This document shows positions 60,012-64,000 of a DNA stretch of 64,000 nt, one piece after another. The notes beneath the pieces were generated by a model, which was not told the origin of the DNA, ran no database searches, and saw nothing but the letters and a program-made list of their open reading frames with translations. The stretch spans positions 129,176 through 193,175 of the forward strand of contig CAVTPF010000002.1 in the NCBI GenBank assembly GCA_963736525.1, given 5' to 3'. The DNA is from Bog-473 sp963736525. Lineage in GTDB: Bacteria > Actinomycetota > Acidimicrobiia > Acidimicrobiales > RAAP-2. A program made the position numbers and the translations under genes. Within the stretch, counting starts at the first letter, position 1; every line of letters starts with the position of its first letter.

Positions 60012-62213
60012 ATGGCGAACCGTACGACCATGCTGGTTTTGCTTCCCGTGTGGGCCGCCCTGCTTCTCGCAACTCTCGTTGTGGTCTTCGTCAACGTATC
60101 GAAGGGGTCGAGCAACGAAACGTCCCTGACCGTACAAATCAGCGCGTTGCCGCAGCAGCTGCGAGCCAATGTCGTGATCCAAGGGCCAGGCGGTCGACAC
60201 TGGGTTGCTCGCCATACCCGAACTTGGCCGGAGATTCAGGACGGTCGCTACACCGTGACCGGACAGCCCGTGAACGGGAAGGTGTTCAAGTATTCGGCGA
60301 CTAGCAGGGTGCAGGTCGTCACCCTGTCGGGTGGAAGCCACACGGTGCAGGTGCAGTACCTCAACATGGTCCGAAGATCGGTCCGTTCGGTGGAGTTCCG
60401 AACCTGCGCCAACAATCCAATCGTCATCCTCGGCCACACCTTGGTCTTCGCGCCTGCCGCAGTCAATACGGAGGGTGACGGTGTTGCTGAGGGCACGGTC
60501 CTCTACATACCGACGTGTGGCGTACGGCCCAATCCATTGCTCGTCCAGGTATCGAGCGTCAGGGCCGGCCTCGGGATCGTGGCTGCTACGACGCAACTCC
60601 TTTCCGACTCGGGCGTCTTTCCGCTCGAGGCGGTCTTTCCTCGCGGCGAAATTCGCGGGTCCGTTCGACTCAACTCGACGGATCGCCTAATCAAGAACGG
60701 ATACCTGCACGAGGACGTTTCGCTGAACGGATGCAGCGGCGTGGAGGGTTCGGCCGATGTTCGAGCTCATCTCCAACTCGTCATCGACGGCAAATGGGGC
60801 GGACTGGGCGCCAGCTTCATCAACGCGTTGCACGATCGGCTTCCATTGCCCTTCACTACTTTGAGTTTGAAGCTTCAGGCGACTCAATCCTCGAATCTCG
60901 TTGTGCTCGCAGATGAAACGACGAGCTGCACGTACCCGATTACGCTTCCGGAGGTCGACCTGGGCGAGTGGCCCGTCGACCTCGGGATTCCGCTCACCAT
61001 CGACCCCAAGCTCGAGTTCGACGCAGCGTTGACGGTGACGGGCGCTGTGCAAGCATCGCTCGAAGCCCAGGAGCGATTTGGCGACACTGCCATTGTCTCG
61101 CTTGCTCACCCAAGCCCCCACGTCGTCTCGTCGCACAAGTTCTCCTCGAAGACCTCCGGCTTCGCTGCCACTCTGCAGAGCGTCAAGGTGGCTCTGACCC
61201 CTAGGTTGGAGCTCGATATTGACGGCTGGCCCGTCGGCGTGTCGACGTCCGTCGGCCTGGGGGCCAAGGTCCAGCTCGGGAAGGACACCAAGTCCTGGTC
61301 GCTCTACGGTTGGCTGGGGGCGGGCAAATTGGGACTCAAGCTGGGCTCATACCAGCCGGAGAGTAACTGGGCCTTTTGGAAACCGTGGCTGCTCGCTCAC
61401 GGTTCACTCGATCAGACGGCACCGCCGCCGGCACCCTCATCGACCACCACTTCGACAGTCTCTTCGACGACAACCAGCTCAAGTACTACGACGAGTACGA
61501 CAACGCCCCCGCAGCCAACACGCCTGTGCGAGCCCGACACTCGCGGATCGTCGGCCGGCCGTTTCTTCGGGTCTGTGGGCAGTGGCAACGCGACTGAACC
61601 AGCAGTAGCCATGGCGTGCGCGCCTGATGGCGCTGGCTATTGGCTGGTCAGCACAGATGGAGAGGTCGAGGCATTTGGAACCATCAAGGCATACGGCTCG
61701 CTCCGGACCAGTTCGGGGGAGGGCTCTGTGGTTGGTATCGCGGCGACCGCCGACGGAAACGGATACTGGGTGGCGCAGGCGAACGGCGAGGTAGTCGCTT
61801 TCGGTGACGCGCGAGGGTTCTCCTCTCCGACTGCGATGAACCTGAACGCGCCGATCGTGGGGATTACCAGCACCCCGTCCGGCCAGGGGTATTGGCTGGT
61901 TGCGAGCGACGGCGGCGTCTTTGCCTTCGGCGACGCACAGTTCCTCGGATCCATGGGATCCGTCCCTCTCAATGCACCGGTGGTGGGCATGGCGGCTTCG
62001 TCGGAGTCTGGCTATTGGCTCGTCGCTCAAGACGGCGGCGTCTTCGCCTTCGGGAGCGCCGGCTTCTTCGGGTCAGAGGGATCGCAACATCTGACCCACG
62101 ACGCAGTGGGGATGCTCTCGGTATCCCCCGGACTTGGCTACTGGATCGTTCTGGACGACGGGACTGCCGTGCCCTTCGGCGCGGGACTCAGCGAGGTACA
62201 GTCGACGAAGTAA
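60012..62213 (+). CDS. Membrane-anchored protein with Acidimicrobiia-type GYWLV repeats, element cargo
   Basis: 733 residues. N-terminal helix (MLVLLPVWAALLLATLVVVFV) anchors it; a ~460-residue region of beta-rich sequence without known family follows, then a Thr/Ser linker (SSTTTSTVSSTTTSSST), then at least five ~45-residue repeats with GYWLVSTDGEVEAFG, GYWVAQANGEVVAFGDA, GYWLVASDGGVFAFGDA. These repeats resemble propeller-like C-termini of secreted acidimicrobial proteins. Likely displayed at the surface. Its middle part could bind a partner or carbohydrate; that is speculation. Confidence 0.75.
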   Translation: MANRTTMLVLLPVWAALLLATLVVVFVNVSKGSSNETSLTVQISALPQQLRANVVIQGPGGRHWVARHTRTWPEIQDGRYTVTGQPVNGKVFKYSATSRVQVVTLSGGSHTVQVQYLNMVRRSVRSVEFRTCANNPIVILGHTLVFAPAAVNTEGDGVAEGTVLYIPTCGVRPNPLLVQVSSVRAGLGIVAATTQLLSDSGVFPLEAVFPRGEIRGSVRLNSTDRLIKNGYLHEDVSLNGCSGVEGSADVRAHLQLVIDGKWGGLGASFINALHDRLPLPFTTLSLKLQATQSSNLVVLADETTSCTYPITLPEVDLGEWPVDLGIPLTIDPKLEFDAALTVTGAVQASLEAQERFGDTAIVSLAHPSPHVVSSHKFSSKTSGFAATLQSVKVALTPRLELDIDGWPVGVSTSVGLGAKVQLGKDTKSWSLYGWLGAGKLGLKLGSYQPESNWAFWKPWLLAHGSLDQTAPPPAPSSTTTSTVSSTTTSSSTTTSTTTPPQPTRLCEPDTRGSSAGRFFGSVGSGNATEPAVAMACAPDGAGYWLVSTDGEVEAFGTIKAYGSLRTSSGEGSVVGIAATADGNGYWVAQANGEVVAFGDARGFSSPTAMNLNAPIVGITSTPSGQGYWLVASDGGVFAFGDAQFLGSMGSVPLNAPVVGMAASSESGYWLVAQDGGVFAFGSAGFFGSEGSQHLTHDAVGMLSVSPGLGYWIVLDDGTAVPFGAGLSEVQSTK

Positions 62214-62659
62214 CTTCGTACGTCTGTCCATGAGGACGTACCTAACGCAGCCGTTCACCTAATCGGGATCGATTGGATCAGTCCTACCGATCCAACATTG
62301 TCAAAACTTCTGTTAGAAGCCCGCAGTCACTCCTACCACGCATCGCAAAGGCGAGCATCGCGATTCGATCGTCCATGCCATGCGAATCGGATACAGATGT
62401 CATCGAAGCCACCACAGCGGCGGTACCAACCGGCGGCTGAGCGGATAAATCGAAGGTGCTTTTCTGCCGAGCACTGTCGGGCCCGGAGCGGCCGACCACA
62501 GCGGGAGTCGGGGGATTTGCCTATCGCATCCTTTTGTCCATCCTTTTGTCCATCTATTGGCTCGAATCAGATGGACAGGGGTTGACTCGATGGAACCATC
62601 CAGTCTTCTGAACTGGATCGATGCATCGGAGGCGGACTCGGTGGACGGGCCAGCCCGCT
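62214..62659. other. Non-coding right end of the integrative element
   Basis: No convincing gene on either strand. Minus-strand frames here run through tRNA-derived sequence and encode the known artefact GIRTRVATLR. The segment holds the right-end direct and inverted repeats at 62530-62579. Confidence 0.7.
62530..62579. promoter_or_regulatory. Putative integrase arm-type sites, right end
   Basis: CCTTTTGTCCAT is repeated exactly at 62530-62541 and 62542-62553 (12-bp period), with the inverted ATGGACAGG at 62571-62579, 80 bp inside attR. Within the units TTGTCCATCC differs from the left-end TTGCCCAACC at two positions. Same period and same order of direct and inverted copies as at the left end. 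Confidence 0.5.
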
Positions 62660-62701
62660 CTCTCAAGGTGGCGACACGGGTTCGAATCCCGTTGGGGCTG
62701 C
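62660..62701 (+). repeat. Right attachment site (attR core), 42 bp
   Basis: Exact copy of the tRNA-Glu 3' segment at 55736-55777. The 5' half of the tRNA is absent here, so this is a fragment, as expected at the distal end of an element integrated in a tRNA gene. Confidence 0.95.
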
Positions 62702-62808
62702 TTAGGATTTTTGTACATAATGCCCAGGTAAGGGGCATTTATGCTCTTACCGTTCGGAACCGTTGGTTACCGCTCGAACTGCCCTTCACCGAGTCCGAGA
62801 CCAGCATG

Positions 62809-63645
62809 TCACCGTATTCGCGGCTTCTCTCGCTTTGTATAGAAGGTCTCTTGGCCTTCCTGGAGGTTTTCATACTCCGTGCCAAGGAGGACCAGGGATG
62901 AAATCTGGACCAGAGCCTCCCGTCGAGACACTTCGTGAGCAAGCCAGGCAGACCTGACTGTTCCCTGAATGGCCATGGGCGGAGCCGAGGCCACCTTTTC
63001 GGCGACCCACCATGCGCGCTCCAGCAGTTCCTCTGCCGGAACCACCTCCGAAACCAAACCGACCTGAAAGGCTCGCGCGGCCGACATTCGCTCGTGGGCC
63101 CCTAGAAGTGCGACGCGCAGCGTCTCTCCGAGGGGAAGTTTTTGCAATAGGTGAACCGTCTCGACCCCCATGACCATGCCATACGTGACGTGGGGATCGA
63201 AGAACGTCGCATGTTCGGCCGCCAAGATGATGTCCGACTCTCCCAGCAGATAGAGGGCGCCTCCGCACGCCATCCCGTTTACGGCAGCAATGACCGGCTT
63301 CCAGAGGTCATTTTGTTTCGGGTTGATGTACTCGCCGGGATCATTGAACATGAAGGGGCCGCCTACCCGTCCCGCTCTTTCTTCGAGTCGATGCTTCCCC
63401 TTGGGGTCATCTAGGTAGGCAGACACCGATTCTTCGCGATCAATCCCTGCGCAGAATGCTTTCTCGCCGGCACCCGTCAGAATCACTGCCCTGACCTCGT
63501 CATTTCGACGAAGTGATCGCCAGAGAGCCTTCAGCTCCCCCTGCATTGTCAGGTTGAACGCATTGTGGAATTCAGGTCGATTGAGAGTGACAACCGCAAC
63601 ACCATCACGCTCTTCGTACAACAGGGTTTCCAAGGTCTCCACCAA
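62809..63645 (-). CDS. Enoyl-CoA hydratase/isomerase family protein
   Basis: 278-residue crotonase-fold protein: VVTLNRPEFHNAFNLTMQGELKAL, GAGEKAFCAGIDREESV and NGMACGGALYLLGESDIILAAEHATFFDPHVTYGMV give both oxyanion-hole strands and the CoA-binding core. It probably hydrates or isomerises an enoyl-CoA; substrate unknown. It lies outside attR, yet its base composition is visibly lower in GC than the genes before 55 kb, so it too may be acquired. Isolated gene. Confidence 0.9.
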   Translation of the reverse strand: MVETLETLLYEERDGVAVVTLNRPEFHNAFNLTMQGELKALWRSLRRNDEVRAVILTGAGEKAFCAGIDREESVSAYLDDPKGKHRLEERAGRVGGPFMFNDPGEYINPKQNDLWKPVIAAVNGMACGGALYLLGESDIILAAEHATFFDPHVTYGMVMGVETVHLLQKLPLGETLRVALLGAHERMSAARAFQVGLVSEVVPAEELLERAWWVAEKVASAPPMAIQGTVRSAWLAHEVSRREALVQISSLVLLGTEYENLQEGQETFYTKREKPRIR

Positions 63646-64000
63646 GCCACCTTTTGCTTATGCCTGCGTGTCGTGACAGTAACAGGCATGTCGGCGGGCG
63701 AACTGGCTCAACCCGGGAATATTCAGTCAACCCGCTCATAGACGGTGTGGAACGCCTGTACCAGAGTGATCGGCCCGGCGCCTGGGTCCGGCCCCTTTGT
63801 TTCAGAGCCTCTCAGGGCATCACAGCCGGCCCGATTTCGCGCCAGCAGGCCTCGACGCCACCGTTAGCATCACCCTGACGCGCTCAGCGCTTCACTGCAA
63901 CACCAAAGGAACCGGTGTCCGCGAAACTCCGGTCACTCCACTTCGCACCACTCCCTAGAAAGTCCCAGGCTCGTGACCAGGAGCTATGCAACTGGCCACT
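63646..64000. other. Upstream region of the enoyl-CoA hydratase gene
   Basis: I see no supported gene. It would contain the promoter of the minus-strand hydratase gene. A short plus-strand frame at 63654-63878 has no family character and is not counted. Confidence 0.5.

Larger units (their letters stand above)
55736..62701 (+). mobile_element. Integrative element in tRNA-Glu
   Basis: About 7 kb bounded by a perfect 42-bp direct repeat derived from the 3' end of tRNA-Glu. A tyrosine integrase gene starts 131 bp inside the left end and reads inward. Cargo: a GNAT enzyme, a decayed small membrane protein gene and two large membrane-anchored proteins. Base composition is visibly less GC-rich than the preceding 55 kb. 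No replication, conjugation or phage structural genes are present, so it is a small integrative element, probably mobilised in trans or a remnant. Confidence 0.9.

Noticed and set aside
57102..62213. Known anti-phage defence system in the element cargo
   Set aside because: No nuclease, helicase, TIR, reverse transcriptase, kinase or toxin motif was found in the cargo; calling it defence would be unsupported.
62400..62738. Minus-strand frame containing GIRTRVATLR, also seen at the left end
   Set aside because: This peptide is the antisense translation of the tRNA-Glu 3' end, a well-known annotation artefact at attachment sites.

Overview
The window is GC-rich actinobacterial DNA, most likely from class Acidimicrobiia. 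The case rests on gene content: a mycofactocin locus, F420-type LLM and DDN-like oxidoreductases, an Anbu proteasome-like protein, several acyl-CoA dehydrogenase/DUF35/thiolase blocks like those of steroid-degrading actinobacteria, and a C-terminal repeat of the GYWLV...GGVFAFGDA type that I associate with Acidimicrobiia. Genes are tightly packed, with many 1-4 bp stop/start overlaps, and in-frame 6-18 bp tandem repeats recur near protein ends.

Layout: 0-9.5 kb holds a broken globin gene, a GNAT enzyme, the mycofactocin locus (mftF divergent from mftA-B-C-E plus a mycofactocin-type SDR; no mftD), a UBP zinc-finger protein, a PLP decarboxylase, a DinB protein, an F420-type oxidoreductase and an SDR carrying a minisatellite. 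9.5-17.8 kb holds an aldehyde dehydrogenase, a DUF35 protein, an FtsH-like AAA protease, an esterase, Anbu, a histidine phosphatase and membrane proteins. 17.8-23 kb is an acyl-CoA operon (amidohydrolase, two FadE, LLM oxidoreductase) and a dienelactone hydrolase. 23-30 kb has secreted proteins and DNA-alkylation repair genes (AlkA-like, Ogt, Ada-AlkA fusion). 30-40.3 kb is the clearest steroid block: a FadE pair divergent from thiolase-DUF35-thiolase, then echA20-ipdA-ipdB-ipdC with a divergent SDR, the layout of the C/D-ring degradation genes of Mycobacterium. 40.3-43.3 kb is a three-gene proton-translocating transhydrogenase. 43.6-49.2 kb has membrane proteins, an aldo/keto reductase, an SRPBCC protein and an ABC1 kinase. 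49.3-52.7 kb is a second DUF35-DUF35-thiolase-thiolase-ferredoxin operon with a KstR-like site upstream. gltX, a DUF218 protein, a neocarzinostatin-like secreted protein, tRNA-Gln and tRNA-Glu follow.

From 55736 to 62701 lies a ~7 kb integrative element in the 3' end of tRNA-Glu, bounded by a perfect 42-bp direct repeat. It encodes a tyrosine integrase, a GNAT enzyme, a decayed small membrane protein gene and two large membrane-anchored surface-type proteins. Each end carries a matching pair of 12-bp-spaced direct repeats plus one inverted copy, which look like integrase arm sites. DNA beyond the right end also has visibly lower GC, so a second acquired segment may follow.

The main unexplained regulatory signal is a 13-bp palindrome, TGACGNNNCGTCA, 15-35 bp upstream of four acyl-CoA-related transcription units (aldehyde dehydrogenase, amidohydrolase/FadE operon, thiolase operon, echA20-ipdABC). 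It suggests one local repressor ties these blocks together. A second signal is a long inverted repeat present at 11.1 kb and 43.4 kb.
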